NCBI GenBank assembly: GCA_913047725.1
Contig: CAJWTH010000009.1
Span: forward strand, 1 to 35,277
Length of the DNA stretch: 35,277 bases
Source of the DNA: an uncultured Planktomarina sp.
GTDB taxonomy: Bacteria; Pseudomonadota; Alphaproteobacteria; Rhodobacterales; Rhodobacteraceae
Direction: 5' to 3'
Below are positions 1 through 8,397 of the stretch, piece after piece. Made by a program: the position numbers and the translations under genes. Below the pieces are notes generated by a model. It was not told the origin of the DNA. It was given only the letters and a program-made list of their open reading frames with translations, and did no database searches. Each line of letters begins with the position of its first letter. Positions within the stretch are counted from its first letter, which is position 1.

Positions 1-139
1 GTACAATGCGTTGAAAGCAGTGATCATTACGCACTGGCCAGTGCCTGTGTGACGTCCGTGCAAGATTTGGCATGATCTCTTTTGTCAGTACCATATATCG
101 CGATACCAGATCGGCGGTGCGCGGTTGTACTGGTGTCAT
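1..139 (-). CDS. N-terminal fragment of a short alphaproteobacterial protein (GNAT-labelled family), cut by the window edge
   Basis: Open minus-strand frame of 46 codons that runs off the left edge, so only the N-terminus is seen. The ATG at 139 has AGGA six bases upstream. The peptide contains HWPVRNDHCFQRIV. From memory, a W-P-V-R...D-H-C-F-Q-R-I block marks a small alphaproteobacterial family usually labelled 'GCN5-related N-acetyltransferase', especially in Rhodobacteraceae. No acetyl-CoA-binding motif is visible in this part, so the enzymatic label is only inherited. The gene lies downstream of tspO on the same strand with about 140 bp between them. I am fairly sure it is a gene and unsure of its function. 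Confidence 0.6.
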   Translation of the reverse strand, partial: MTPVQPRTADLVSRYMVLTKEIMPNLARTSHRHWPVRNDHCFQRIV

Positions 140-279
140 ATGTAATCCTATTTTTGTTCTCAGATGGCCAGTGCTAATCCAAAAGGTACTATTCTACACA
201 ACACGAAATGACGGGTAGTGAACGAAGTGTATCAAAAAACATGACAAATTATTTTAAATTTATCTTAAGGGTATAATAG

Positions 280-744
280 TCATGGGTTCAAAAGAATATA
301 AGATAAGTTGAGCGCAGTGGCGAAAGTAACCCATGCCCAGTAAGGTACAAACATATAACTTGATGCCCGATCAATCTTAAAACTGATTAATACATAAACT
401 CCAATTGTGAACCATAAAACCACTATAATCCCTAACGCGCCTTGAAGATCAAAGGCCCCAAAAAAAACTGGTGTCCAAATAGTATTTAGGCACATTTGCA
501 AAGCCCATAACCCAAGCGCAATATTCTTTAGGTTACTACTTTTAAGATAGCTAATCCGATAACCACTTGTTGCTATAAGTAAGTATAGGATTGTCCAAAC
601 TGGCCCAAACAACCATGCTGGAGGAGCAATAGTAGGTACTATCCATTCATTAGCGTTCAAATCACCAACGAACCAAATAGCTCCACCAGCTGCAACAAGC
701 GTACATGCGTAGAACAAGACCCAGACTATTACGCGACTTTTCAT
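280..744 (-). CDS. tspO: TspO/MBR family tryptophan-rich sensory protein
   Basis: Integral membrane protein of 154 residues, the usual length for bacterial TspO, with about five hydrophobic segments. Family hallmarks are present: P-P-A-W-L-F-G-P-V-W-T near residues 41-51, an N-T-I-W-T-P-V-F-F-G block near 87-96, and W-A-W-V-T-F-A-T-A-L-N-L near 136-147. Members bind porphyrins or cholesterol-like ligands. In Rhodobacter the protein dampens photosynthesis and tetrapyrrole gene expression in response to oxygen; the role here is inferred. The ATG at 744 has AGGA eight bases upstream. The gene is transcribed divergently from the DUF2461 gene at 1020, with a perfect hairpin in the shared upstream region. 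Confidence 0.93.
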   Translation of the reverse strand: MKSRVIVWVLFYACTLVAAGGAIWFVGDLNANEWIVPTIAPPAWLFGPVWTILYLLIATSGYRISYLKSSNLKNIALGLWALQMCLNTIWTPVFFGAFDLQGALGIIVVLWFTIGVYVLISFKIDRASSYMFVPYWAWVTFATALNLSYILLNP

Positions 745-878
745 GTGGTGGTTCCTACTACGGATAGTTAGGTTTTAAAGCTATGGAAACTATAACTCAA
801 GATTATTAAGAAATGTCCTTCAATGGAAATAAACCCCCAGAGAAAGCAATGAGCTAAACCCCTTATATCTTGTCGTAA

Positions 879-899
879 GCTGGGATTTAACATCCCAGC
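879..899. promoter_or_regulatory. Perfect 8-bp inverted repeat in the tspO/DUF2461 divergent intergenic region
   Basis: GCTGGGAT and ATCCCAGC flank a 5-base TTAAC spacer. No T-run follows on either strand, and both neighbouring genes point away from it, so an operator or a 5' leader hairpin is more likely than a terminator. It is the only strong dyad in this 275-bp region. The function is inferred from position alone. Confidence 0.4.
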
Positions 900-1019
900 C
901 TCTATCTCTATGTGAGAACGACAATGATAGCATTGGCCTTGTTAACTATTGTTATTCAAGGGAATGACTAGATAATGTAGTGTTAAGTTACCTAAAATGA
1001 TAAAACCAGGAGAGACGCT

Positions 1020-1673
1020 ATGGTAGAGCCCGAAACATTTACGTTCCTTGCGGATCTGGCAATCAATAACAGGAAAGTTTGGATGGATCAGCACAGATCT
1101 GAGCGTGATGAGGCCATGCGTAATTTTACTGGGATTGCAACAACGTTACACGATTATGCTCATCGTTTTGATTATTTAGTGGCTGATGCGCGAAGCAAAC
1201 CAAAGCAAAGCTTCACGAAGTTTTTCCAAGAACCGCGTGACCGTATTGGACGTGCTTTATACCGCGTTGGTGTGGATGTTTTTGCTCATGTTGGTCATTC
1301 CGAAGAAACCTTCGGGTATTACCTACATATTGAGCCAGGCAGCTGCCATGCAGGTGCTGCACTTTTCCAACCATCCAAAGAGGCGCACATGCGTTCAATT
1401 AACCGGCTTGTCGATGATCCACAGGGTTTGAGGGCCGTATTGGATGATCCTGAGTTTAAGAAGACTTTTCCGGAGGGCTTGGTAACACGAAAAACCTTAG
1501 CTGATTTGCCTGTGGGTTTTGAAAGTAACGATTTTGTTGAACCCTATTTGAGAATGGTTGGTCTGGGCTGTCGAAAGAACTTGCCAGATGAGCTTTTACT
1601 TGACGATGACGTGATTGATGTGCTGATTGAGATTTTCCGTCCTGCTAGCCAGTTGGTGCGTTACTTTGAGTGA
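1020..1673 (+). CDS. DUF2461 (TIGR02453) family protein, diverged
   Basis: Protein of 217 residues resembling the DUF2461 family, whose function is unknown. The supporting signs are the opening F-T-F-L-A-D-L-A-I-N-N-R-K-V-W (compare the family's FL..L..NN...WF), G-Y-Y-L-H-I-E-P-G in the middle, and a late D-D-P-E-F-K-K-T-F-P-E-G segment. The central family block, which normally reads like R-D-x-R-F-S-x-D-K-x-P-Y-K, is barely recognisable: residues around 66-90 read K-F-F-Q-E-P-R-D-R-I-G-R-A-L-Y-R. The frame is continuous, so this looks like divergence rather than an assembly error. The ATG follows AGGAG with a 7-base spacer. No signal peptide or membrane segment is seen. Confidence 0.82.
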   Translation: MVEPETFTFLADLAINNRKVWMDQHRSERDEAMRNFTGIATTLHDYAHRFDYLVADARSKPKQSFTKFFQEPRDRIGRALYRVGVDVFAHVGHSEETFGYYLHIEPGSCHAGAALFQPSKEAHMRSINRLVDDPQGLRAVLDDPEFKKTFPEGLVTRKTLADLPVGFESNDFVEPYLRMVGLGCRKNLPDELLLDDDVIDVLIEIFRPASQLVRYFE

Positions 1674-1680
1674 TTAGAAA

Positions 1681-1790
1681 CTAGAATATTCTAGCAGGCC
1701 ATCCGGATCGATTGCATCCAACAACAGGGGTTACTTAGACCGTACCAAGGATCGGGGATCCCGGATTACGGGCCGTGCGACTTGGATCCC
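1681..1790. other. Palindrome-rich spacer between convergent genes
   Basis: This 153-bp gap separates two converging genes. It opens with a 14-bp perfect palindrome (CTAGAATATTCTAG, 1681-1694). It then holds a locally GC-rich patch with GGGATCCC (1755-1762) inside a CCAAG (1745-1749) / CTTGG (1781-1785) pairing. Such structure between converging genes is compatible with a bidirectional 3'-end or transcript-stabilising element. No T-tract follows, so it is not called a terminator. Confidence 0.3.
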
Positions 1791-1826
1791 AGCCGTTTAG
1801 TGCTTTGGATTGATAATTAATGTAAA

Positions 1827-2858
1827 TTAATCTGTTTCAGACGATTTAGCCCACAAGTTAATCCCGTGGTCCCCTGATAGGCGATCAATTTCTGATAGCT
1901 CGAGCTCACTAAAGTTGAGGTTGTTAACTGCGCCGGCACAGTCTTCCACTTGCTTTGAAGTTGAAGCTCCAATTAGGGCGGTAGTGACACGATTTTCTCT
2001 CAGCACCCAGGACAGAGCCATTTGAGCCAATGTCTGGCCTCGACCTTGGGCAAGATCATTGAGGTCATTTAAATTCTGCATAAGTTCTGACGTGATCATG
2101 TTCTGGTCTAAGCTTTTTCCCTGCAGTGCACGACTATTTTTGGGAACGCCTTTTATGTACTTATTGGTCAGCAAGCCTTGAGCAAGTGGTGTAAATGCAA
2201 TTGATCCAATGCCAAATTCATCTAGAGCATCAAGTAGGCCATCAGTTTCGACCCAGCGGTTGAGCATATTGTAACTGGGTTGATGGATCAAACACGGGGT
2301 GCCTAGCTCATTTAGAATTTTCACAGCTTCTCGAGTGCGTCGGCTGTTGTAGCTTGAAATACCAATATAAAGTGCTTTCCCAGATCTTACGATGTGGTCA
2401 AGTGCGCCCATAGTTTCTTCAAGTGGTGTATTTGGATCAAAGCGATGGGAGTAGAATATATCTACGTAATCTAGGCCCATCCGTTTCAAGGATTGATCGC
2501 ACGAAGCAATCATATATTTTCTGCTGCCCCATTCTCCATAGGGACCAGGCCACATATCATACCCAGCCTTGGAGCTAATTATTAGTTCATCCCGAAAGTT
2601 AGAAAATTCGGTTTTCACTATGTCCCCAAAAGCGGTTTCTGCACTTCCTGGTGGTGGCCCATAGTTATTGGCGAGGTCAAAATGGGTAATTCCATTGTCG
2701 AATGCAGTTTGGCAAATCGCTCTTTTGGTTTGATGAGGAAAGTCCTCACCAAAGTTATGCCAAAGGCCCAGAGAAATTGCTGGTAGTTTTAGGCCAGAAT
2801 TACCACATTTACGATAAACCATTTTATCGTACCTGTGTTCATTGGGTACGTACTTCAT
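1827..2858 (-). CDS. Aldo/keto reductase, YghZ (L-glyceraldehyde 3-phosphate reductase) type
   Basis: NADPH-dependent aldo/keto reductase of the YghZ/Gpr branch, 343 residues. The N-terminus M-K-Y-V-P-N-E-H-R-Y-D-K-M-V-Y-R closely follows that of E. coli YghZ. The catalytic tetrad is visible as Asp61, Tyr66, Lys97 and His138, in contexts FDLANNYG, SSKAG and YSHRFDP. Characterised relatives reduce L-glyceraldehyde 3-phosphate and methylglyoxal, so carbonyl detoxification is likely. I chose the ATG at 2858 because GAGGG lies seven bases upstream and the family starts there; a GTG six codons earlier lacks a ribosome-binding site. Cytoplasmic. It stands alone, convergent with the DUF2461 gene. 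Confidence 0.92.
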   Translation of the reverse strand: MKYVPNEHRYDKMVYRKCGNSGLKLPAISLGLWHNFGEDFPHQTKRAICQTAFDNGITHFDLANNYGPPPGSAETAFGDIVKTEFSNFRDELIISSKAGYDMWPGPYGEWGSRKYMIASCDQSLKRMGLDYVDIFYSHRFDPNTPLEETMGALDHIVRSGKALYIGISSYNSRRTREAVKILNELGTPCLIHQPSYNMLNRWVETDGLLDALDEFGIGSIAFTPLAQGLLTNKYIKGVPKNSRALQGKSLDQNMITSELMQNLNDLNDLAQGRGQTLAQMALSWVLRENRVTTALIGASTSKQVEDCAGAVNNLNFSELELSEIDRLSGDHGINLWAKSSETD

Positions 2859-3207
2859 AGGATAGCCCTCTAGCACTAGTAATTTTTCAAAACGTTAAGC
2901 AAATTTGATTTTATTCGCAAGGCAATGTCAGACTAATCTACTTGAGACGGGTAGCGCTACTTTGTAACATCATCGGATGCCAAAAAACTCTCCGTTTTGC
3001 TACATGAAACCTGGCTCGGGGGACCGTCTCTCTGCCATTAAACTTATATAGTTTATTGTTTTAATTAATTTAAAATATAATTATAATTTTTAGACCCACA
3101 ATAGAAATTTGTAGTTCTTGGTTCTTAAGCCAAAATCATGCCATCATAGTATGGATGTTTTTGGGTGCCGCACTAATTCATAAGATGATGCCGAGAGAGG
3201 ATCAACG
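2859..3207. other. 349-bp divergent intergenic region, AT-rich
   Basis: No coding sequence is seen between the aldo/keto reductase and the DUF411 gene, which diverge. The strongly AT-rich block 3039-3100 includes a TAAACT...AGTTTA dyad (3039-3055, five-base centre) that could be an operator or promoter region. A GAGAGG ribosome-binding site at 3195-3200 serves the ATG at 3208. No convincing -35/-10 pair could be fixed by eye. Confidence 0.4.
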
Positions 3208-3702
3208 ATGAACGAGAACGTACGGCTAAGACGACGACAATTGTTAATACTTGCATCTAGTTGCATTGTTGCTGTTCCGTTGGCGGGTTTAGCCAAAACT
3301 ACTACCAATGATATTCATGTTGTTAAAAACCCACAGTGCGGTTGCTGCAGTGCATGGATCAAAATCTTAGAGGCTAAAGGATTCAGTGTAACTGCAGAAG
3401 ATCGCTCTGGCAGTCTGTTAACTGAATTCAAAATTGACAGTGGTATCCCCAGCGATTTGATGTCCTGTCATACAGCCAAAATTGGCGGGTACTTCATCGA
3501 AGGGCACGTACCCGCTAAGGACATAAAACGCCTTGTATCTGAACTCCCTGATGCTTTAGGATTAGCAGTGCCAGCAATGCCTTACGGCTCGCCTGGGATG
3601 GGACCTGAAGATGAGCGTGAAGCCTACGATGTGTTAATAGTTAGAAGTGATGGAACCACCGAGGTATTTCAACATTATCCCAAAGCAGGCATACAAGCAT
3701 AA
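3208..3702 (+). CDS. Exported DUF411 metal-site protein
   Basis: Protein of 164 residues with an N-terminal export signal: an arginine-rich n-region (R-L-R-R-R-Q at 6-11), a hydrophobic stretch to about residue 24, and a likely cleavage site near A-K at 29-30. The double/triple arginine could be read by the Tat system. The mature part is the DUF411 domain. It holds the N-P-Q-C-G-C-C motif (Cys44, Cys46, Cys47), a second S-C-H site (Cys87) and G-Y-F-I-E-G-H-V-P-A (94-103). DUF411 proteins are thioredoxin-like and often sit beside copper-handling genes; copper or other soft-metal binding is inferred and no metal-transport gene is adjacent here. A 6-bp-stem terminator candidate overlaps the stop codon. 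Confidence 0.9.
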   Translation: MNENVRLRRRQLLILASSCIVAVPLAGLAKTTTNDIHVVKNPQCGCCSAWIKILEAKGFSVTAEDRSGSLLTEFKIDSGIPSDLMSCHTAKIGGYFIEGHVPAKDIKRLVSELPDALGLAVPAMPYGSPGMGPEDEREAYDVLIVRSDGTTEVFQHYPKAGIQA

Positions 3703-3722
3703 GACGGCACTACTCACCGTCT
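3702..3722 (+). terminator. Candidate rho-independent terminator after the DUF411 gene
   Basis: AGACGG (3702-3707) pairs with CCGTCT (3717-3722) over a nine-base loop, followed by a T-rich AATTTCTTATTG. The stem begins on the last base of the stop codon. The T-tract is interrupted, so strength is uncertain, but the position is right for ending this single-gene transcript. Confidence 0.5.
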
Positions 3723-3803
3723 AATTTCTTATTGCTGGAGTTACTTTCAATAGTTGACTGCCAACTCTTTTTGTCTCTACCAAGAGTTTTGTGGGTGCTA
3801 AAT

Positions 3804-4577
3804 ATGAAATTATTAAATCAAAGTGCCTTTAAGCCAGGGCTATATGCAGGGCGTAAACTAACTGTCAACAAGGCAACAACTGGATCAAGAAGAGAAAAAA
3901 TCCTAGGGTTAGAAAAATCAGAAGACCGCTTCACAAAAATATATAACTCAAATCACTGGAATAGTTCGGAGTCTCGAAGTGGCGACGGATCTACCCTTGA
4001 AAACACACAAAATATTCGAGCAGAACTCCCCAGAATATTAGACCGTTATAAAATCAAAAAAATGCTTGACGCGCCCTGTGGCGATTTCAATTGGATGCAA
4101 CATGTTACAAAAAATACTCCTATCAAATATATAGGTGGGGACATTGTTAAACCATTGATAAAAAACAACCAATCTGAATATAGTAATCAAGATACAACAT
4201 TTATTCATCTAGATTTGACAAAAAACACACTGCCAAAAGTGGATCTTTTATTTTGTCGTGATTGCTTATTCCATTTAAGCTATAAAGATATATCCCTTGT
4301 TCTAAGTAATTTTCTAGGCTCTTCAATTCCGTATTTAATGACAACTTCTAGCGCTGCTCCAAATGGGCCACGCATTGAAAATTCAGATATAGCGACGTCA
4401 GATTGGCGGTTAATTGATTTTTTTACTGAACCCTTTAGTTTAAGTCAGAGTGACGTATTAGAAAGTGTATCTGATGAGATGGTTAGTGTGAAAGCAGAAC
4501 GCTCATTGATCCTTCTGAACCGAGCGACGGTCCAAAGAATATTCAAAAATTTAACTACTAACATGGAGGCAACTTGA
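3804..4577 (+). CDS. Class I SAM-dependent methyltransferase
   Basis: Soluble protein of 258 residues when started at the ATG at 3804. A TTG 24 codons upstream would add residues outside the family homology. Rossmann-type methyltransferase motifs are clear: M-L-D-A-P-C-G-D-F-N-W-M (motif I, near 87-98), Y-I-G-G-D-I-V (109-115), H-L-D-L-T (135-139) and F-C-R-D-C-L-F-H-L (150-158). An upstream F-T-K-I-Y-N-S-N-H-W and G-D-G-S-T-L-E-N-T signature marks a recognisable subfamily found beside varied genes. The substrate is unknown. It follows the DUF411 terminator and has no obvious partner. The ribosome-binding site is weak (GGG about nine bases upstream). Confidence 0.85.
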   Translation: MKLLNQSAFKPGLYAGRKLTVNKATTGSRREKILGLEKSEDRFTKIYNSNHWNSSESRSGDGSTLENTQNIRAELPRILDRYKIKKMLDAPCGDFNWMQHVTKNTPIKYIGGDIVKPLIKNNQSEYSNQDTTFIHLDLTKNTLPKVDLLFCRDCLFHLSYKDISLVLSNFLGSSIPYLMTTSSAAPNGPRIENSDIATSDWRLIDFFTEPFSLSQSDVLESVSDEMVSVKAERSLILLNRATVQRIFKNLTTNMEAT

Positions 4578-5053
4578 TAGAATATAAGGCCGATAACTCG
4601 GGTACCTGCTCTTGGCCACTCTATTCTATTAAAAGCGTAACGGGGCTGGGGATAAGCAATCTGGTTCGCTTGCGCGTGACAACGGCATAGAGGCCATCGA
4701 ACAGTATCTCCAAACAAAAACTATTTGGGTAAAAACCAAAAAATCCTAGTGAGGTCATTTAAGGAACCGATGTTTGATCTGACGTCAGCTTAATTTCTGT
4801 AAGTAAGACCCTTGACCAAGGCACCCGCACCTAGCTAATCCATTTACAATGAAGTATTAAATATTCAATTTATGGATCTAGCGCGCAACACCTAAAATGG
4901 TTTGCATGATATTTCATAGGATCGAACTTGAACTTATAATGCTCAAGCTGTGCTCAAATTCCATCTAAGATGAGTGGCTACATAAGTAAAAGACGAATAG
5001 GATGCCTCCAAATATGGGCATTTTTAGGAAGAAAAATAAAAAGGTCATTGTCT
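4578..5053. other. 476-bp intergenic region without a supportable gene
   Basis: No complete gene is seen. A 38-codon open stretch (4633-4749, ending in TAG) has a coding-like composition but no start codon or ribosome-binding site, and may be the decayed end of a lost gene. From about 4850 the sequence is AT-rich and leads into the NADH dehydrogenase gene, whose promoter probably lies here. No strong hairpin or repeat was found. Confidence 0.4.
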
Positions 5054-6682
5054 ATGGTATGTCGTGTTTTAATCTTGGGAGGTGGTTTCGCTGGGCTTTA
5101 TGCGGCTCGTAACATTCAACGTTTACTAGGCAAAAATGTTGATATAGAAATCGTTAATCGTGAAAACTATTTTGTATTTCAGCCACTTTTACCCGAAGTT
5201 GCAGGAGGTGCTATATCGGCTGTAAGTGCTGTTTCGCCTCTACGTTTCCTAACCCGTGGGATCTCAGTGCGTAAGGCCGAGATTGATAGTATCGATCCAG
5301 CAGCACAGACAGTTACTGTTTTTCAAGGGGTTCAACGACGCCCGACAATATTAAGTTATGATCATTTGATAATTGCCTTAGGGTCTGGGAGTGATTTATC
5401 ACGTACACCCGGATTGAACGAACACGCATTCACAATGAAAACCCTAAGCGATGCGCAGCATTTGCGCGCGCATGTAATTGAGCGGCTGGAACATGCGGAT
5501 ATCACCCGCTTACCTGAAGTCAAAAAAGGCGCACTAACGTTTACTGTTATAGGCGGAGGGTTTTCAGGGATTGAGACTGTTGGCGAAATTAAGGAACTGA
5601 TTGACCGCTCGCTGCGTTATTATCCCAATGTACAAGGTTCAGAAATACGAGTTGTTGTGTTGGAATTTGCCAATCGCATCTTGAATGAAATGCCTAAGAG
5701 TTTGGCGGCATACGCACAAAAAAAACTTGTGGAACGAGGAATTGAAATTCAGTTAGGCGTCGGCGTTTCGGAATGCACCGGGACCCAGCTTGTTACAACT
5801 GCAAATGAAATTATAGATACTCGAACTATTGTAGCAACAATAGGTAACGCCCCATCTTCAGCCGTATCAAAAATGCCATTAGCTCTCCAACATGGGCGCA
5901 TTTTAGTTGAGCGTGACTTCCGTGTACACGGGCATGAAAATATTTGGTCTATTGGAGATTGCGCTCTAATCCCAATGAAAGACGACGCCAGCCATCGGGA
6001 TGATTTTGCCCCACCAACGGCACAGTTTGCCGTGCGAGAAGCAAAGCAAATTGCTTCGAACATCAAAGCCGCGATCAGCAATCAACCTTTAAAGACATTT
6101 AAATATACCTCTAAAGGGTCCTTGGCTTCACTTGGAGCAGGCAGGGGTGTGGCTGAGGTTTTTGGTATAAAATTAACTGGTCGAACTGCTTGGCTACTTT
6201 GGCGGGTTTACTACATTTCATTTTTACCTGGCATGCAGACGCGGATCTCAGTCCTTTGGAACTGGCTGATGGATTTCTTCTCACGCCGCTCAGTTGTACA
6301 AATCAATTCTGAAAAGCAACAAGGTGCGCGCTATGTGCTTTACCGCGCAGGCGATAGAATTTATGAAAATGGCGCTCGTGCGGATGGGTTTTATACAATT
6401 ATATCTGGAAGCGTTCAGATAACAGGCATTGACGAGAATACAGGAAAAGAAACGTCTCGTATTCTTGGAACTGGTGAGCACTTTGGCGAACGATTATTGA
6501 TAGGCGCAACCCGCAGGATTGCTACTGCAGTTGCTGTAGGTGACACAAAAGTTTTGGGTCTAACTCGAGAGGAGTTTTTAAAACTTGCGGAAGGATTACC
6601 CTTCTTTAATGACTATTTTGAAAAACATCTAGACGCTTCCGGCCTCGGGCAAGTCGTGCTAAGTACTGATGACAAGCGCTAA
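5054..6682 (+). CDS. Type II NADH dehydrogenase (NDH-2)-like flavoprotein with C-terminal cyclic-nucleotide-binding domain
   Basis: A 542-residue two-part protein. Residues 1-410 form an NDH-2-like oxidoreductase. They show an FAD-binding GGGFAG (9-14), an F-Q-P-L-L-P-E-V-A block (42-50), an NADH-binding GGGFSG (167-172), S-I-G-D-C-A (299-304), and an aromatic, probably amphipathic segment (380-409) like the one that anchors NDH-2 to the inner membrane. Residues 424-517 are a CRP-like cNMP-binding domain, with F-G-E-R-L-L-I (about 477-483) and R-R-I-A-T-A (487-492) matching the phosphate-binding cassette. NDH-2 passes electrons from NADH to quinone without pumping protons. Gating by a cyclic nucleotide is inferred. 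The ATG at 5054 was chosen because Rossmann homology starts there and AAAGG precedes it; an ATG at 4970 has no ribosome-binding site. Confidence 0.9.
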   Translation: MVCRVLILGGGFAGLYAARNIQRLLGKNVDIEIVNRENYFVFQPLLPEVAGGAISAVSAVSPLRFLTRGISVRKAEIDSIDPAAQTVTVFQGVQRRPTILSYDHLIIALGSGSDLSRTPGLNEHAFTMKTLSDAQHLRAHVIERLEHADITRLPEVKKGALTFTVIGGGFSGIETVGEIKELIDRSLRYYPNVQGSEIRVVVLEFANRILNEMPKSLAAYAQKKLVERGIEIQLGVGVSECTGTQLVTTANEIIDTRTIVATIGNAPSSAVSKMPLALQHGRILVERDFRVHGHENIWSIGDCALIPMKDDASHRDDFAPPTAQFAVREAKQIASNIKAAISNQPLKTFKYTSKGSLASLGAGRGVAEVFGIKLTGRTAWLLWRVYYISFLPGMQTRISVLWNWLMDFFSRRSVVQINSEKQQGARYVLYRAGDRIYENGARADGFYTIISGSVQITGIDENTGKETSRILGTGEHFGERLLIGATRRIATAVAVGDTKVLGLTREEFLKLAEGLPFFNDYFEKHLDASGLGQVVLSTDDKR

Positions 6683-6765
6683 TTAATGAGTTGCATCAGA
6701 AAAGTTTGTAAAACCTAAGATACCTGAGCCCAAACAAAGGGATATCTAGAAAATTGATGTTTTTT

Positions 6766-7314
6766 TCAGTGCTCACCGTTTTTCCATTTGATTGGGGTAA
6801 CGTAAACGATCCTATCGTCAACACCCACCATAACATCACCATCCTGAATATTGATCTGTAGCCTCATCGAACGGCTTGCTTGTTTTTCGAGTTCGCTGGT
6901 ATCTTTTTCTAAAAAATTTATAACCTGAAGGTTTCCAAATCGAGTGGTACTGTTTTGGATTTTCTCCCACCACATCTCAGCCGTCCTACCACCGTAACAA
7001 TAGATGATTACCTTATTAGATTTGCCACAGGATTGGCGAACAATCTTTTCGCTAGGAAGCCCCAACGTAACCCACAAATCGAGCTCTCCACTCAAACTTT
7101 TCTGCCATATATCTGGTTCATCATCTGACGAAATGCCCTTCGAAAATTCCAATTTTTCATGTGCATTTAGTGCAAAAGAAAGAATACGAACCATTAGTCG
7201 TTCATTCGTCTCCGAAGGGTGTTTAGCAACTGTCAGATTATGGGTTTCATAATAGTTACGGTCCATATCAGAAACGGATAGTTCAACTTTATAAATAGTG
7301 GCTTTTTGCGCCAT
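6766..7314 (-). CDS. yaeQ: YaeQ family protein
   Basis: Protein of 182 residues, the standard YaeQ length, recognisable from the start M-A-Q-K-A-T-I-Y-K-V-E-L-S-V-S-D-M-D-R and from later blocks E-T-N-E-R-L-M-V-R-I and D-L-W-V-T-L-G-L-P. YaeQ has a PD-(D/E)XK nuclease-like fold. Its biochemical role is unsettled; in E. coli it was first found as a multicopy suppressor of rfaH loss. The ATG at 7314 has AAAGGA upstream. It converges on the NADH dehydrogenase gene, with 83 bp between the stops. Confidence 0.93.
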   Translation of the reverse strand: MAQKATIYKVELSVSDMDRNYYETHNLTVAKHPSETNERLMVRILSFALNAHEKLEFSKGISSDDEPDIWQKSLSGELDLWVTLGLPSEKIVRQSCGKSNKVIIYCYGGRTAEMWWEKIQNSTTRFGNLQVINFLEKDTSELEKQASRSMRLQINIQDGDVMVGVDDRIVYVTPIKWKNGEH

Positions 7315-7432
7315 AATTTGTCCTTTAACGAGGAAGATAACCTTACATAATGGGTCTGATCACTTTGTGAAAGTACATAAACAGCCTCACCAAATAAACG
7401 ATTAGGCATTTCTTAGAAAGAATATATTTCTA

Positions 7433-8332
7433 TCAGGATTGGGACTGCTTAAATGTCAATGCATTGCCAGCTATCGCAGCTAACAGCAATGCTCCACCAA
7501 TTAGGGTTCTCGAGGAGGCTTCATCTCCAAGAAACAGCCATACCCAGAGCGGCCCAAGAAGTACCTCAGCAAGGGACAGTAATGCCAGTTCAGCCGCAGG
7601 AAGGGCTCTTGAGCCCAGGGTATACAGGACCAGCCCAGATCCCACTTGAAAAACGCCCATACTCATAGCAATCCCTCCATCCCTAGGAGAGAGGATGAAG
7701 GAAAGACCAAGCCAGAAGCAAAGAGCAGATGTAATGATGACAGCAAAAAGACCAGATAAAAATACCGCGGGGAGCATTTCGCCAGATTTTCCCCAGCGAA
7801 GCGCAACAGTAAATACCGAAAATCCAAAGGCAGAACCGAGTGCAGCCATAGTTCCACCAAGCGTTCCTTTAGAAGTTTGTCCTGAGACCATGATTGTAAT
7901 GGCAATAATTGCCACAATGATTGCTAACCATGTAGCTGAGCGGACGCGCTCCTGTAAAAAAAACCAACCTAAAATTGCTGTCATAAAGGGCGCAGTTGCA
8001 AAAAGTAGAAGCGCGTTTGCAACCGGAATAACTTGAATGGAATAAATGCCACCGGAATAGGCCGCAACTAAAGCCAAGCCAGCCAAAACTGCTGGAAAGC
8101 CTGACCGAACGGCTTGAACGAACGGACTTTCCCGACTACGAAAGCTAATTACTAGATAAAGAAAAGTACTTAAAGCTAATGAGCGGTACAGCAGTATCTG
8201 CCAAACACTGGCGTCTTCGATTAGGCGTATACCTAAGCCAACCGTCGACCACAAAACACCTGCAGCAAAGACACAGGCTAACCCTCGGCGGTAGCTGATT
8301 TCATGACCTGCGCTGGATGAGATGACAGACAT
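7433..8332 (-). CDS. EamA/DMT-superfamily transporter
   Basis: Inner-membrane protein of 299 residues with about ten hydrophobic segments, arranged as two EamA repeats (roughly residues 14-150 and 158-293). Typical landmarks are L-L-Y-R-S-L-A-L near the second segment, A-T-A-P-F-M-T-A-I-L-G-W near 112-123, and P-A-A-E-L-A-L-L-S-L-A-E near 245-256. Members export amino acids, metabolites or nucleosides; the substrate cannot be read from the sequence. GAGG lies about eight bases before the ATG. It is divergent from the deoxyribosyltransferase-like gene. A second transporter of similar design begins at 34487. Confidence 0.92.
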   Translation of the reverse strand: MSVISSSAGHEISYRRGLACVFAAGVLWSTVGLGIRLIEDASVWQILLYRSLALSTFLYLVISFRSRESPFVQAVRSGFPAVLAGLALVAAYSGGIYSIQVIPVANALLLFATAPFMTAILGWFFLQERVRSATWLAIIVAIIAITIMVSGQTSKGTLGGTMAALGSAFGFSVFTVALRWGKSGEMLPAVFLSGLFAVIITSALCFWLGLSFILSPRDGGIAMSMGVFQVGSGLVLYTLGSRALPAAELALLSLAEVLLGPLWVWLFLGDEASSRTLIGGALLLAAIAGNALTFKQSQS

Positions 8333-8397
8333 TCTGAAGCCTCAGTAGAATATTCACTTGCTCATTATTAAATAAAATTTAATCCAGACCTACCGTT

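Noticed and set aside
1186-1431. A second reading frame within the DUF2461 gene, considered as evidence of a frameshift that hides the missing core motif
   Set aside because: The main frame is continuous and matches the family before and after this region. The other frame shows only S-F-S-K-N-R, too little to argue for a compensating pair of frameshifts.
4633-4749. Thirty-eight codon open stretch with coding-like composition after the methyltransferase gene
   Set aside because: It has no start codon, no ribosome-binding site and no family I recognise. It may be a remnant of a lost gene, but this cannot be supported.
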